Assembly: GCA_016716335.1 (NCBI GenBank) | Contig: JADJWN010000001.1 | Span: 1-64,000, forward strand | DNA length: 64,000 nucleotides | Reading direction: 5' to 3' | Source: Saprospiraceae bacterium | Lineage (GTDB): Bacteria; Bacteroidota; Bacteroidia; Chitinophagales; Saprospiraceae | Part shown: one piece after another, positions 9,712 through 19,642 of the stretch | How the letters are laid out: every line of letters starts with the position of its first letter | Numbering within the stretch: position 1 is the first letter of the stretch | Translations under genes and position numbers: made by a program | The notes under the pieces: model-generated | Databases searched by the model: none | Told to the model about the DNA's origin: nothing | What the model saw: the letters and a program-made list of their open reading frames with translations, nothing else

Positions 9712-10347
9712 ATGGATTTATTGGATCAGATTGTAGAATTCAGGACCTCTTCTGAGTTGAGAAAAAAACTCTTTGAACTTAGCACACTCAAAACATTGAA
9801 AAAAGGGGAGGTGATGATGAGTGAAAATTCATATATCAGGTCTATTCCGATAGTCATAAGTGGCAGCCTCGGAGTGATCAGAACAGACGAAGATGGGAAG
9901 GAAATTCTTCTGTATTACATCAAGCCCGGAGAGAGTTGCATTATGTCATTTCTGGGTGGAATGCATAATGAGAAAAGCAAGATTAAGGCTGTGGCCGAAG
10001 AAAATACGGAGATCCTTTTTTTACCCATTGAAAAGGTCAGACATCTCATCCGTGAGTATCCTCAATGGCTGGATTATATATTCAGATTGTACCACAAGCG
10101 GTTTGAAGAGCTGCTCGAGGTTGTCAATGCAGTGGCTTTCAGAAAAGTGGATGAAAGACTGATGGCTCTCCTTCGCAAGAAAATGGATTTGACAGGGAGT
10201 AAAACCATAGAAATCACCCACGAACAACTGGCCAACGAGCTGGCTACTGCCAGAGTGGTTATATCAAGATTGCTCAAGCAGCTGGAAGATGAGGGAGTGG
10301 TGTCCTTAGGCAGGAATAAGATTACACTGCTCAAGCCCGATTATTGA
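9712..10347 (+). CDS. Crp/Fnr-family transcriptional regulator
   Basis: The protein has 211 residues. The N-terminal half is a cyclic-nucleotide-binding-type jelly roll (VISGSLGVIRTDEDGKEILLYYIKPGE). A long dimer helix follows. The C-terminal winged helix-turn-helix reads ITHEQLANELATARVVISRLLKQLEDEGVV at about residues 165-194 (key residues QLANELATAR and SRLLKQLEDEG). It has no N-terminal cysteine cluster for an Fe-S centre, so it is not a classic Fnr oxygen sensor. Cysteine 82-83 in the ESCIMSF segment is a possible redox residue. It lies between the aldehyde dehydrogenase and the SulP transporter and may regulate either gene. Confidence 0.9.
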   Translation: MDLLDQIVEFRTSSELRKKLFELSTLKTLKKGEVMMSENSYIRSIPIVISGSLGVIRTDEDGKEILLYYIKPGESCIMSFLGGMHNEKSKIKAVAEENTEILFLPIEKVRHLIREYPQWLDYIFRLYHKRFEELLEVVNAVAFRKVDERLMALLRKKMDLTGSKTIEITHEQLANELATARVVISRLLKQLEDEGVVSLGRNKITLLKPDY

Positions 10348-10381
10348 TCCTTGGCAGCAGGAGTAGCAAATGTAACAATTG

Positions 10382-10415
10382 TTGCAGAGGAGGCTGATAA
10401 CCATGTTTAATTTTG
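10382..10415 (+). promoter_or_regulatory. Bacteroidota-type promoter upstream of SulP gene
   Basis: TTG at 10382-10384 is followed after 23 bases by TAATTTTG at 10408-10415. This matches the Bacteroidota -33/-7 consensus (TTG...TAnnTTTG). The SulP start codon lies 33 bases downstream. Confidence 0.55.
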
Positions 10416-10448
10416 CACAAAATTTTACAAAACAATTTTATTGACGAC

Positions 10449-12155
10449 ATGAATCTTTCCTTTATTCCTGCAATTGATTGGATTAGAAATTATAAAAAAT
10501 CCTGGTTAAACGGAGACCTGTCAGCGGGTCTCACCGTCGGTGTCATGCTCATACCTCAGGGCATGGCTTATTCGATGCTGGCAGGACTGCCTCCTATTTA
10601 CGGGCTGTATGCGGTCACGATTCCATTGATTATTTATGCTTTTTTGGGTACATCAAGACAGCTCGCAGTAGGACCCGTCGCAATGGTCAGTCTGCTGATA
10701 GCAAGCGGGGTAGGGCAGCTTGCCGAAGCCGGTACTGAAACCTACATAGCCTATGCCATTGCGTTGGCCTTGTTGGTGGGTATTATCCAGTTTTCTATGG
10801 GATTTTTCAGGTTGGGTTTTCTGGTGAATTTTCTTTCTCACCCTGTGGTGGCAGGCTTTACCTCTGCCGCCGCCATCATTATCGGTGTCAGTCAGTTCAA
10901 ACACATTTTCGGAGTAAAAGCTTCAGGCGAAAAATTTCTGGACATTGTATCCCAACTGTACGGGCAAATCGCAAATACCAACTGGATAACGCTGGCTATC
11001 GGAGTGGCTGCCGTGGTTGTTCTTGTATTGATTAAAAAGTTCAGCAAAAAAATACCCGGTCCACTGGTAGTAGTATTGATTGGTATTTTGCTGGTATATT
11101 TCGGCGGACTTACCGAGGCAGGGGTAAAAGTGGTGGGAGATATACCTTCGGGACTGCCGTCTTTTATGCCTCCTTTATTTGATTTGGCGGTATTCCAAAA
11201 ATTGCTGCCGGTAGCACTGACTATTTCATTTGTTGGCTTCATGGAATCCATCGCAGTGGCCAAAGCCATACAGGCCAAGCACAAGGATTATAAACTCAGT
11301 GCCAATCAGGAACTCATTGCTTTGGGTGCATCCAACATCGGAGGTGCTTTTTTTCAATCATTTCCGGTGACCGGAGGATTCTCCCGTACAGCGGTGAATG
11401 ATCAGGCAGGTGCCAAGTCCGGTCTGGCATCCCTGATTTCGGCAGCACTTATTATACTGACCTTATTGTTTCTCACCTCTTATTTTTATTACCTGCCCAA
11501 TGCGGTGCTGGCTGCCATTATCGTAGTTGCAGTATATGGTTTGATCGATTATAAAGAGGCCATACACCTCTGGCATACTGACAGGACGGATTTTGTCCTT
11601 TTTATGTCCGTATTTACTGGCACGCTGATCCTCGGAATTGAGGAAGGTATTTTGCTGGGTGTTGTTTTGTCGCTATCTGTGTTGATTTACCGGGTATCTT
11701 ACCCGCACTATGCACAATTGGGCAAAGTTGGCCAGCACGGAGAATTCAGAAATATCAAAAGATTTCCGGAGGCAGTGACGGATTCTGAGGTGATGATTAT
11801 CCGCTTTGATGCCCCCATATTCTTTGCAAATCTGAGTTATTTCCGGGATAAAATCAATGACCTTTTCATGAAAACACCGGAGGCACGCTATCTCATCATC
11901 GATGCAGGCCCCGTGAGCAGTATAGACTCAAGCGGAGTCCACATGTTTGCAGATTTATATACAGATCTGAAAAATGATGGAAAGACCCTGCTCATTGCCA
12001 ATATGATCGGTCCTGTCAGAGATGCCTTGTACAAAGGAGGTGTGATGGATAAGATAGGCAAGCATCATTTCTTTATGACTGTTCAGAAGGCCTTTGATTT
12101 CGCCAAGCATGGCAAGGAAAATACAGATATTGCCGTAGCCAGCCAAAGGTTTTAA
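10449..12155 (+). CDS. SulP-family inorganic anion transporter with STAS domain
   Basis: From the ATG at 10449 (MNLSFIPAIDWIRNYKKSW) the protein has 568 residues. An in-frame TTG at 10413 lies inside the promoter and is rejected as the start. The N-terminal 420 residues hold the transporter core with the SulP signature GLTVGVMLIPQGMAYSMLAG, PPIYGLY, and the second-repeat motif GAFFQSFPVTGGFSRTAVN (about 297-315). The C-terminal cytoplasmic STAS domain (about 435-555) includes LIIDAGPVSSIDSSGVHM, with a serine that could be phosphorylated. SulP proteins carry sulfate, bicarbonate or related anions, and the substrate here is unknown. It converges with a DUF1573 gene across 17 bases. Confidence 0.93.
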   Translation: MNLSFIPAIDWIRNYKKSWLNGDLSAGLTVGVMLIPQGMAYSMLAGLPPIYGLYAVTIPLIIYAFLGTSRQLAVGPVAMVSLLIASGVGQLAEAGTETYIAYAIALALLVGIIQFSMGFFRLGFLVNFLSHPVVAGFTSAAAIIIGVSQFKHIFGVKASGEKFLDIVSQLYGQIANTNWITLAIGVAAVVVLVLIKKFSKKIPGPLVVVLIGILLVYFGGLTEAGVKVVGDIPSGLPSFMPPLFDLAVFQKLLPVALTISFVGFMESIAVAKAIQAKHKDYKLSANQELIALGASNIGGAFFQSFPVTGGFSRTAVNDQAGAKSGLASLISAALIILTLLFLTSYFYYLPNAVLAAIIVVAVYGLIDYKEAIHLWHTDRTDFVLFMSVFTGTLILGIEEGILLGVVLSLSVLIYRVSYPHYAQLGKVGQHGEFRNIKRFPEAVTDSEVMIIRFDAPIFFANLSYFRDKINDLFMKTPEARYLIIDAGPVSSIDSSGVHMFADLYTDLKNDGKTLLIANMIGPVRDALYKGGVMDKIGKHHFFMTVQKAFDFAKHGKENTDIAVASQRF

Positions 12156-12172
12156 CCGAGATTAAAAAACTT

Positions 12173-12655
12173 TCATTCCTTTATTACCATCGCCTTTATT
12201 GTGAATAAGTTTTCTTTAGGGCTGGTATTGCAGATCAGTGTAATGGTCCGTTCCTGAGCTCCGGGAAACCCTTCCGTATCGAAGCTGACGGTGATACTGT
12301 CTCTTGCACCCGGAAGCGTTTTTTCGGAGGTAAACTCTGCAACAGTGCACCCACACCCGGATTGCACCCTGTTTTTTTCCAGAGTCACTTTACCGGAGTT
12401 GGTAAAATAAAAGCTGTGTTTTATGACAGTACCTTCTTTTACTTCTCCGACATCAAAAACAAAAGGGCCACCGCTTATAGCAGTTAGATATTCCCGGGTA
12501 TCTGCCTCCGCTGAGGCCGGGTTGTGAATGATCCGTTCCACCTCACCTGCAGTGAGATCATCGCTGTTTTTAGGTTTACACTTTGCCATAGTAATCATAG
12601 ACAAAGCGGCTAAAAGTGCTAAATTAAAAAATGGAACTCTTTGTATGATTTTCAT
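12173..12655 (-). CDS. DUF1573 domain protein, exported
   Basis: The protein has 160 residues. A hydrophobic N-terminal segment (FFNLALLAALSMITMAKC) could be a signal peptide, possibly with an imperfect lipobox at the cysteine. The DUF1573 domain (about residues 60-158) is recognised by FDVGEVKEGTVIKHSFYFTNSGK and the CGCTVAEFTSE segment, and it is an Ig-like beta-sandwich common in Bacteroidota envelopes. Its function is unknown. A second DUF1573 protein lies at 39318-39764. Confidence 0.8.
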   Translation of the reverse strand: MKIIQRVPFFNLALLAALSMITMAKCKPKNSDDLTAGEVERIIHNPASAEADTREYLTAISGGPFVFDVGEVKEGTVIKHSFYFTNSGKVTLEKNRVQSGCGCTVAEFTSEKTLPGARDSITVSFDTEGFPGAQERTITLICNTSPKENLFTIKAMVIKE

Positions 12656-13000
12656 AAAAAAATTTTCCGCTGTAAGTGTAAAATTCCAGGAAGTGTACTG
12701 AGAAAATAGAAATAAAACAAAATTTCCATCGAACAGTTAATTGAAATCTTTTTACCCACGGCAATTACTCCACAGGCCAAATTTATGAAATAATCCATCT
12801 GCATGGACAAGGCCCGGTATTGCATCGTTGAGGTTAATAAATACAATTACCTGCTGTGTAAAATAAAATCATGAAGCATAAAGTATGTTTTCATCTTCCT
12901 GAATTAACATTACTTTGTGTCGTTCAGACACCAATCATTCAGGCAATAAATGTATTTTTGCGCCGTTTTTCGCTATTGTTGCATCTTGTAAAACCTGATT
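12656..13000. promoter_or_regulatory. Intergenic region with probable gldA promoter
   Basis: This 345-base divergent region has no credible gene. TATTTTTG at 12953-12960 matches the Bacteroidota -7 box TAnnTTTG and lies about 40 bases before the gldA start. No TTG sits at the right distance upstream, so only half of the promoter is supported. The region otherwise shows AT-rich sequence only. Confidence 0.4.
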
Positions 13001-13921
13001 ATGTCCATAGTTGTAGAAGGCCTTTCCAAATATTTTGATACTCAGAAAGCAGTAGATCAAGTAAGTTTCAGGGCTGAAAAAGGAGAAATACTTGGCTTTC
13101 TGGGCCCCAACGGAGCAGGCAAAACCACCACCATGAAAATGCTCTGCGGGTATCTCACACCCACCGCCGGGACGGCCACAGTATGCGGGTATGACATAAT
13201 CAACCAACCGCTGATGGTCCGTAAACATATAGGATATCTTCCTGAACACAACCCTCTGTATGAAGAGATGTATGTGAGGGAATATCTGAACTTTGTGGCA
13301 AGCATACACAAAATAGCCAATAAACAGGAGCGCATCGAAGAGGTAATCGAACTCACCGGACTCACCAGAGAAGTCAACAAAATCATTGGCACCCTGTCCA
13401 AAGGCTATCGTCAGAGGGTGGGTCTTGCTCAGGCAATACTCCATGATCCGGAAGTTTTGATTCTGGATGAACCTACCTCAGGTCTGGATATGAATCAGCT
13501 CGCTGACATCAGGCAACTGATCCGCAATCTCGGTAAAGAAAAAACGGTAATTTTTTCCTCCCACATCATGCAGGAAGTGGAGTCTCTATGTGACAGAGTG
13601 ATCATCATCAATGAAGGAATACTTATAGCAGATGACCCGATTCATATACTTCGCAATAAAATGGAGGGAGTCCAGGTAATTCATCTGGAGTTTACAGAAG
13701 CGGTGGCTGACACAGCTGCTTTCAAAAAAATAAAAGGTGTGACAGAGGTCAGGCCACATCTGAATACCCTGCAGGTAAATGCACATGCCCATATTGAAGT
13801 GAGACCTGAATTGTTCAAGCTATGTGTGCAGAGCGGGCTGACCTTGATTGAAATGCATAAAACAGAACAGAACATTGAGGCTATTTTCAGACAATTGACC
13901 AAATCAGAGGCCAATGCTTAG
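13001..13921 (+). CDS. gldA: Gliding-motility ABC transporter ATPase GldA
   Basis: The protein has 306 residues and is a cytoplasmic ABC ATPase. Walker A GPNGAGKTTT is at about 37-46, the Q-loop region follows, and the signature LSKGYRQRVGL is at about 131-141. Walker B VLILDEPTSGLD is at about 151-162 and the switch histidine in SSHIMQEVE at about 187. It matches GldA in length and layout and is followed directly by gldF (8-base overlap) and gldG, the known partners of this transporter. In Flavobacterium the GldAFG complex is needed for gliding, though its cargo is not established. It is the first gene of a run that continues to 19.6 kb. Confidence 0.93.
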   Translation: MSIVVEGLSKYFDTQKAVDQVSFRAEKGEILGFLGPNGAGKTTTMKMLCGYLTPTAGTATVCGYDIINQPLMVRKHIGYLPEHNPLYEEMYVREYLNFVASIHKIANKQERIEEVIELTGLTREVNKIIGTLSKGYRQRVGLAQAILHDPEVLILDEPTSGLDMNQLADIRQLIRNLGKEKTVIFSSHIMQEVESLCDRVIIINEGILIADDPIHILRNKMEGVQVIHLEFTEAVADTAAFKKIKGVTEVRPHLNTLQVNAHAHIEVRPELFKLCVQSGLTLIEMHKTEQNIEAIFRQLTKSEANA

Positions 13922-14642
13922 TGTTTTTGCGAAAGAGATCAATGCCTTTTTCAGCTCGCTGATTGCCTATATGGTGGTGGCCGTTTTTCTGCTGATGACG
14001 GGACTTTTTATGTGGGTTTTTTCTGATACCAGTGTGCTCAATTATAATTTTGCAGTGTTGGATCAGCTTTTTGCCATTGCACCGTTGGTTTTTCTGTTTC
14101 TGATACCGGCGGTGACCATGCGGAGTTTTGCCGAAGAGAAGCAGAAGGGTACCATAGAGCTGCTTTTCACCAAACCCCTCAGCACTCTTGATATTTTGCT
14201 GGGCAAATATCTGGCCGCAGTGACCCTTGTCCTGTTTGCTTTATTACCCACCGCATTATATTATTATTCCATATATACCTTAGGTTCACCGCCCGGCAAT
14301 CTGGACACCGGAGCGATTATGGGGTCCTACATTGGCCTGATATTGCTGGCTGGTGTCTTTGTATCTATCGGCATACTGGCATCCGCCCTCACGGACAATC
14401 AGATTGTAGCCTTTATCTTATCCGCTTTTTTGTGTTTTTTCTTTCATTGGGCATTTGCCTATATTGCCGCTGCTCCGATATTTACCGCAAAATATGACCT
14501 GCTGATTCAGAAAGCCGGTATCAGCTATCACTATGCATCCATCAGCAAAGGAGTGATTGACACCAGAGATTTGGTCTATTTTGTGTCAATGATTGCATTT
14601 TTTCTTTACACGACCTATCTCATTCTCGAACGAAGAAAATAA
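13914..14642 (+). CDS. gldF: Gliding-motility ABC transporter permease GldF
   Basis: The protein has 242 residues and six predicted membrane helices. It shows the ABC-2-type permease segment TMRSFAEEKQKGTIELLFTKP at about residues 64-84 (key residues RSFAEEK and GTIELL). It overlaps gldA by 8 bases, which suggests translational coupling, and is followed by gldG 10 bases later. It forms the membrane channel of the GldAFG transporter in the inner membrane. Confidence 0.92.
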   Translation: MLSVFAKEINAFFSSLIAYMVVAVFLLMTGLFMWVFSDTSVLNYNFAVLDQLFAIAPLVFLFLIPAVTMRSFAEEKQKGTIELLFTKPLSTLDILLGKYLAAVTLVLFALLPTALYYYSIYTLGSPPGNLDTGAIMGSYIGLILLAGVFVSIGILASALTDNQIVAFILSAFLCFFFHWAFAYIAAAPIFTAKYDLLIQKAGISYHYASISKGVIDTRDLVYFVSMIAFFLYTTYLILERRK

Positions 14643-14652
14643 GTACATTTCT

Positions 14653-16350
14653 ATGCTGCAAAAATTGTATTCATATCTGAATGTGCTTATCATGCTTGCT
14701 ATCGTGTTGATCATCAATGTGATAGCCGGTTTTTTATACCTGACCTTCGATCTTACGGAAGATAAGAGATACACCCTCTCTCCAAGTACCAAACAGCTCG
14801 TCCGGACGCCGGATGACAATATGGTTATCCGTATATTGCTGGATGGTGAGTTTCCGGCAGGATTCAAAAGACTGCAGACTGCGGTCAGGGACAAAATGCT
14901 GGAGTTTCGCCGACTCAATCCCAACATCGTATTCGAATTTGAAGATCCTTCTTCCGGGACACCTGAACAAATCACCCAACGCAGGGACCAACTCGCTGAG
15001 GATAAGATTTTTCCAATAGTCCTGAGCTACAGTGACGGTACCCAGGTCGTTCAGAAGCCGGTATATCCTTTCGCAATCATCTATTACAATAAGAAAAAAT
15101 TTATTGTCAATCTTCTCGAAGAGCAACTGCCCGGGGATGATGAGGATGAAATTCTGAATAAATCTGTGGCATTACTGGAATACAAATTTGCCAATGCTTT
15201 CCAGCGCATCCTCGCCGATAAACCCAAAAATGTATTGTACCTGACAGGGCATGGAGAGTGGGATGAAGCCTCTTCATTCAGGTTAGAATCCGAAATCCGT
15301 AAATTCCACCGGTTCCAGAGAGTTAATCCGGATACCCTCATGAAACTGGACAGTACCATAGATCTGATTATAGTGGCCGGACCAAAATCGCCCATACCAC
15401 TGAAAGATCAGTTCAAACTGGATCAATATATCATGCAGGGTGGTAAAATCATCTGGCTGCTGGACAAGCTGGAGGTTTCCATGGACAGCATCAGTAAGTA
15501 CAAGTTTTATATTCCGCCGGATATAGATTATGGCGTAGATGATATGCTTTTTAAATACGGGGTTCGGATCAGACCCGATCTGGTGCTTGATCTTGAGTGC
15601 AGTACAATACCCCAGGTAGTGGGAATGGCCGGAGACAAACCGCAAACCCGTATGTTTTCCTGGATGTATCATCCGGTGGTACAGTCCTATTCAGATCATC
15701 CCATTGTGCGGAATATTGACAGGGTAAATATGTTTTTCCCGTCAGGTATTGACACCCTTAAGACAGATGGTGAGGTAAAGAAAACAGTGCTGCTCGCAAG
15801 TTCGAGGTATTCAAGAGCACAGCTCTCGCCGGTAAGATTGAGTTTTGAAATACTCAAGGTGCAGCCCGACCCGGCCAAATTCAATCAGGGGAATATCCCT
15901 CTGGCAGTCCTGCTTGAGGGCAATTTTGAATCTTACTTTAAAAACCGCCTGACTCCGGAGTTTCAGGAGGTCCTCAATCAGCTGAATTTGCCCTTCCTGG
16001 AAAGCGGCCGTCCGGCAAAGCAAATGGTAGTATCGGATGCGGAGTTTATGCAGAATCTTGTCAAAGTCAGTACCGGCAAGGTAGAAGAAATAGGCTATAA
16101 TGCCTGGGAACGTAAATATTATAAAGGCAATAAGGATTTTATCCTCAATGCCGTAGAATATATGCTGGATGAACACGGTGTCCTGGAAAGCCGGTCAAAG
16201 GAAATAAAATTGCGTCTTTTGGACGCTGTCAGGACAAAAAGCGAAAGAACATTCTGGCAAATTCTGAATATTGGATTGCCTTTAGTATTTTTACTTCTGT
16301 TTGGGGTGATATACCGTTTTATCCGGAAAAAGAAATATACCACTGCCTGA
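14653..16350 (+). CDS. gldG: Gliding-motility ABC transporter substrate/auxiliary protein GldG
   Basis: The ATG at 14653 gives a 565-residue protein. The frame is open upstream into gldF, but those codons are rejected. An N-terminal membrane helix (about 12-34) is followed by the GldG-typical segment FDLTEDKRYTLSPSTKQLV and a large periplasmic region. The region contains the GldG/ABC-type uncharacterised domain, including VLYLTGHGEWDE near residue 195 and DLIIVAGPKSPIP near 240. A final membrane helix lies at about 535-555 with a basic tail. This matches GldG in size and topology. Confidence 0.92.
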   Translation: MLQKLYSYLNVLIMLAIVLIINVIAGFLYLTFDLTEDKRYTLSPSTKQLVRTPDDNMVIRILLDGEFPAGFKRLQTAVRDKMLEFRRLNPNIVFEFEDPSSGTPEQITQRRDQLAEDKIFPIVLSYSDGTQVVQKPVYPFAIIYYNKKKFIVNLLEEQLPGDDEDEILNKSVALLEYKFANAFQRILADKPKNVLYLTGHGEWDEASSFRLESEIRKFHRFQRVNPDTLMKLDSTIDLIIVAGPKSPIPLKDQFKLDQYIMQGGKIIWLLDKLEVSMDSISKYKFYIPPDIDYGVDDMLFKYGVRIRPDLVLDLECSTIPQVVGMAGDKPQTRMFSWMYHPVVQSYSDHPIVRNIDRVNMFFPSGIDTLKTDGEVKKTVLLASSRYSRAQLSPVRLSFEILKVQPDPAKFNQGNIPLAVLLEGNFESYFKNRLTPEFQEVLNQLNLPFLESGRPAKQMVVSDAEFMQNLVKVSTGKVEEIGYNAWERKYYKGNKDFILNAVEYMLDEHGVLESRSKEIKLRLLDAVRTKSERTFWQILNIGLPLVFLLLFGVIYRFIRKKKYTTA

Positions 16351-16375
16351 CATTAAAGCATCAAAATACGGAAGC

Positions 16376-17400
16376 ATGCAGAAATTGTGGAAACCGGTAA
16401 TCTTATTGGTCATTCTTTCGGGTTTGGCATGGTGGTTATATCAATATAACAGGAATGTTCAGAGCGGTGGTATAAATATGCCCGACCGGGATTTTACAGT
16501 AACCAATACAGATGATATTCAGAAAATATTCATTGCATTCAGGGATGGCGAGACTCTGACCTTTACCCGGGAAGGGAAATCCTGGATTATCAACAGACAA
16601 TATAAGGCGGATGATGCGGTCATGATTCATCTGATCAATGTTTTCGGCAAAATGAAGATGCTCTACATTCCTCCCAAACCCGCTGTAAAGAATATTGTGG
16701 AAAGTATAGGCAAAAACGGGATTAAAGTAGAACTTTATGACCGTAAGGATAACAAGATGAAAGTATTTTATGTCGGGACGGATACACAGGCTGGTGACGG
16801 CACACATATGATACTGGAGGGTTATGCACAGCCCTATGTCATGCATCTGCCCGGGCTTTTGGGTGGGTTACGTTCCCGGTTTGAGCAACCGCTCCGGAAT
16901 TACAGAGATAAAGCAGTCTTTGAATACAAACCGGAGGAAATCTCTGAAATTACTGCCGTGTATCATAAAGATATGAACTCTTCTTTTCATCTGACAAGAA
17001 AAGGAAACAGCTTCGACATCAAGCCGGTAGATCCCCTAACCCTCCGATAAAGGCTCCGGTCAATATGATGCGAGTCAATACCTATCTAAGTGGCTTCGAA
17101 CGGGTGGCGGCAGAAAGCATTGTCAACGAAAATAAGGGGAGGGATTCGATCTTAAGTCTGGTGCCTTTTTGTACATTTACTTTGAAGGACATTCAAGGCA
17201 ATATTAAGGAGTGTACTTTCCATGTATATGACGACATCCTGATCGGAGACACCAAGACCCGCACCGTAAAGGATATGCAGGATATAGACCGTTTTTTTCT
17301 GCATGTAAAAGGAGGAGACTTTTATCTGGCGCAACGAAGGGTTTTCAGTAGAATTATGCCCGAATACAGATATTTTTTTGAAGCCAATCCTGTGAAATAA
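16376..17400 (+). CDS. DUF4340-domain protein (frameshifted)
   Basis: The first piece (to 17050) and the second (17065-17400) are one protein of about 341 residues. An N-terminal membrane anchor (about 8-24) is followed by a DUF4340-type extracytoplasmic domain. The frame breaks at the CCC run 17040-17042; one extra C restores DPLTPPIKAPVNMMRVN across the junction. DUF4340 proteins commonly follow gldG in Bacteroidota and are thought to be part of the same transport system, though their role is not shown. It starts 25 bases after gldG and its stop lies 2 bases before the next gene. The frameshift is probably a sequencing error. Confidence 0.8.
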
Positions 17401-17402
17401 AG

Positions 17403-18635
17403 ATGAAGCCGGACACCCAAAAATGCAGATTGATATGGCCATTTGCAGCATTGATGCTTATATGGGTGGTCAATACTTCATTCCGGAAACCCTGTCCGGA
17501 TGATGTTTGGGGATTCTACGGTCACAGACTTATCAACCGTATGGCCGTATTTACCCTGCCTCCCGAGATGCTCGGATTTTTTAAGAAAAATATCGAATAT
17601 ATTACAGAACATGCCATTGATCCCGACAAGCGGCGATATGCCACCAGGCATGAAGGAGTCCGGCATTATATAGACATTGACCACTGGGACAAAATTCCCT
17701 TTCCCAATGTACCCCGGGATTTTGAGGAGGCCATTATCAGGCATTGCGATTTTTATTGGATACGTACTCCGGGAGATACGATTGCCTTCAAAAAAGAATT
17801 GACTCCGGACAGTATCAACCTTAGTTTGCGCAATCAAAGCTTTTCGGCCCCGTATCCGGTTTTTCTGAAGTACTGGAAAAGGGTGATCAAACCAATGTAC
17901 TATGAAGACGAATGGAAACTGAGTGGCTATGACTTTGACGAGTTTTTTGGCACCTCCTATTTTCAGAGGGTACCCGGGGAGATTTTAATTATCGACAATT
18001 TTTCGCAGCATGGCATAGTACCCTATCATCTGGAAAGCATGCTCGACAGGCTTACACAGGCCTTCAGATCAAGGGACCAGGCTACCATCCTGAGGCTGGC
18101 TGCGGAGTATGGCCATTATGTAGCAGATGCTCATGTGCCGCTGCATACCACCATGAATTATAACGGGCAACTGACAGATCAGGTAGGTATCCATGCCTTT
18201 TGGGAATCCCGCATTCCGGAGCTCTTTGCCGAAAAGGAGTATGATTTTTTTGTGGGTAAATGCGATTATATAGAAAATACAAGGGACTTCATCTGGAATA
18301 TCATCATTAAAGCACACAGTCATCTGGACAGTGTTCTTTTGATTGAGAAAAGACTGAGCAGAGAGTTTGATTCCGACCGGATATTCTGCTTTGACGAACG
18401 GCTGGGGCAGACTATACGAATCCAATGTCCTGAATTTGCCAGGGCTTATTCCAATGCGATGGGTAGCATGGTCGAAGACCAGATGCGATTGTCCATCCAT
18501 GCCATCGGAAGTCTCTGGTACACAGCCTGGGTAAATGCCGGTCAACCTGAACTTGACAAATCCTCCTTTGTAAGAATTGAGCCCGAAACCATCAAACCCG
18601 ACAAAAATGTCATAGCACGTCCACATGACAATTAA
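17403..18635 (+). CDS. Zinc-dependent phospholipase C / S1-P1 nuclease-like protein
   Basis: The protein has 410 residues and an N-terminal hydrophobic segment (LIWPFAALMLIWVVN), so it is probably exported. Histidine and aspartate clusters match the all-helical Zn3 fold of phospholipase C and S1/P1 nucleases. These are GFYGHRLINRMAVFTLP near residue 40, RHEGVRHYIDIDHW near 80-93, and AAEYGHYVADAHVPLHTTMN near 233-252, followed by GIHAFWESRIPELF. In these folds such residues bind three zinc ions. The gene is a regular neighbour of gldG/DUF4340 in Bacteroidota. Its substrate (lipid or nucleic acid) cannot be told. Confidence 0.8.
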   Translation: MKPDTQKCRLIWPFAALMLIWVVNTSFRKPCPDDVWGFYGHRLINRMAVFTLPPEMLGFFKKNIEYITEHAIDPDKRRYATRHEGVRHYIDIDHWDKIPFPNVPRDFEEAIIRHCDFYWIRTPGDTIAFKKELTPDSINLSLRNQSFSAPYPVFLKYWKRVIKPMYYEDEWKLSGYDFDEFFGTSYFQRVPGEILIIDNFSQHGIVPYHLESMLDRLTQAFRSRDQATILRLAAEYGHYVADAHVPLHTTMNYNGQLTDQVGIHAFWESRIPELFAEKEYDFFVGKCDYIENTRDFIWNIIIKAHSHLDSVLLIEKRLSREFDSDRIFCFDERLGQTIRIQCPEFARAYSNAMGSMVEDQMRLSIHAIGSLWYTAWVNAGQPELDKSSFVRIEPETIKPDKNVIARPHDN

Positions 18636-18656
18636 TCACAGACAAAACTCCATTCA

Positions 18657-19642
18657 ATGAAATTCGATCTTACCACAATGCTGAAAGGCGGAGCTATGGG
18701 AATTGCAGAGGTGATACCCGGTGTATCGGGAGGTACCATCGCATTTATCTCCGGCATATACGAAAGATTGCTCAACGCCATCAAATCCTTTGATATCGAA
18801 TTTTTCAATCTTTTGCTCAAAGGCAGATTTGCAGCATTGATAAAAAAAATTGATTTCTGGTTTTTACTTTCCCTTTTACAGGGATGGCAGGAGGCGTGGT
18901 GATTGGAGTCTTTCTGATAGATTATCTGATCAATAATCATCCGGAGCCGCTTTGGGGATTTTTCTTCGGGCTGATTCTGGCTTCTGCCATATTCGTCGGA
19001 AGACAGGTAGCCCATTGGAATATCTCAAGATTCCTGCTGCTGTCAGTAGGATTTGCATTGGCATTCGGGATAACCATGATCTCACCCGCAGAGGGCAATC
19101 CCGCTCTTTGGTATGTATTCCTCAGCGGTACCATTGCAATCTGTGCACTCATCCTGCCCGGTATATCAGGTAGCTTTTTATTGCTTATGGGCATGTACAC
19201 GATCATCATACCTGCTCTCAAGCAATGGTTGCAATACCGGACCATGGAGCACTTTTACACGATTGCCGTATTTGGCATGGGTTGCCTGGTGGGAGTTGCG
19301 GGATTTTCCAGAGTAATGAGCTGGCTGTTCAAAAACTACAAAGCTTCAACTTTTGTAGTACTAACCGGATTTCTGCTGGGGTCATTAAACAAAATCTGGC
19401 CCTGGAGAAATGTGGGTACCTATCTGAACAAACAGACCAATCAGCTGACGGATTTTACAGACCTTCAGTCCTTCAAAGCCATACCTGCTAAAGAAATCCG
19501 GGTGCTCACGGAGCATAATGTATGGCCGCATGAGTATATCATGTCAGACCCACAGACTGCCACTACCATCATTGCCGCCCTGGTGGGTTTTGTACTGATA
19601 TTCTGGCTCGAAAGAAATGTAAAATCCGATAGTATCGATTAA
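18657..19642 (+). CDS. DUF368 (PopT-type) polyprenyl-phosphate translocase (frameshifted)
   Basis: Two pieces in different frames (18657-18902 and 18884-19642) form one polytopic protein of about 328 residues. The N-terminal GGAMGIAEVIPGVSGGTIAFISGIYERLL block and the internal repeat LILPGISGSFLLLMGMY are DUF368 hallmarks (key repeats PGVSGGT and PGISGS). One additional G in the GGG run at 18881-18883 joins LLSLLQG to MAGGVVIGV. DUF368 proteins have been shown in other bacteria to return undecaprenyl phosphate across the inner membrane for cell-wall and polysaccharide synthesis. The stop codon overlaps the stop of the converging gene by 4 bases. Confidence 0.88.

Noticed and set aside
12652..12846. 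64-codon minus-strand frame upstream of the DUF1573 gene
   Set aside because: It lacks any similarity or ribosome-binding context and lies in AT-rich intergenic DNA.
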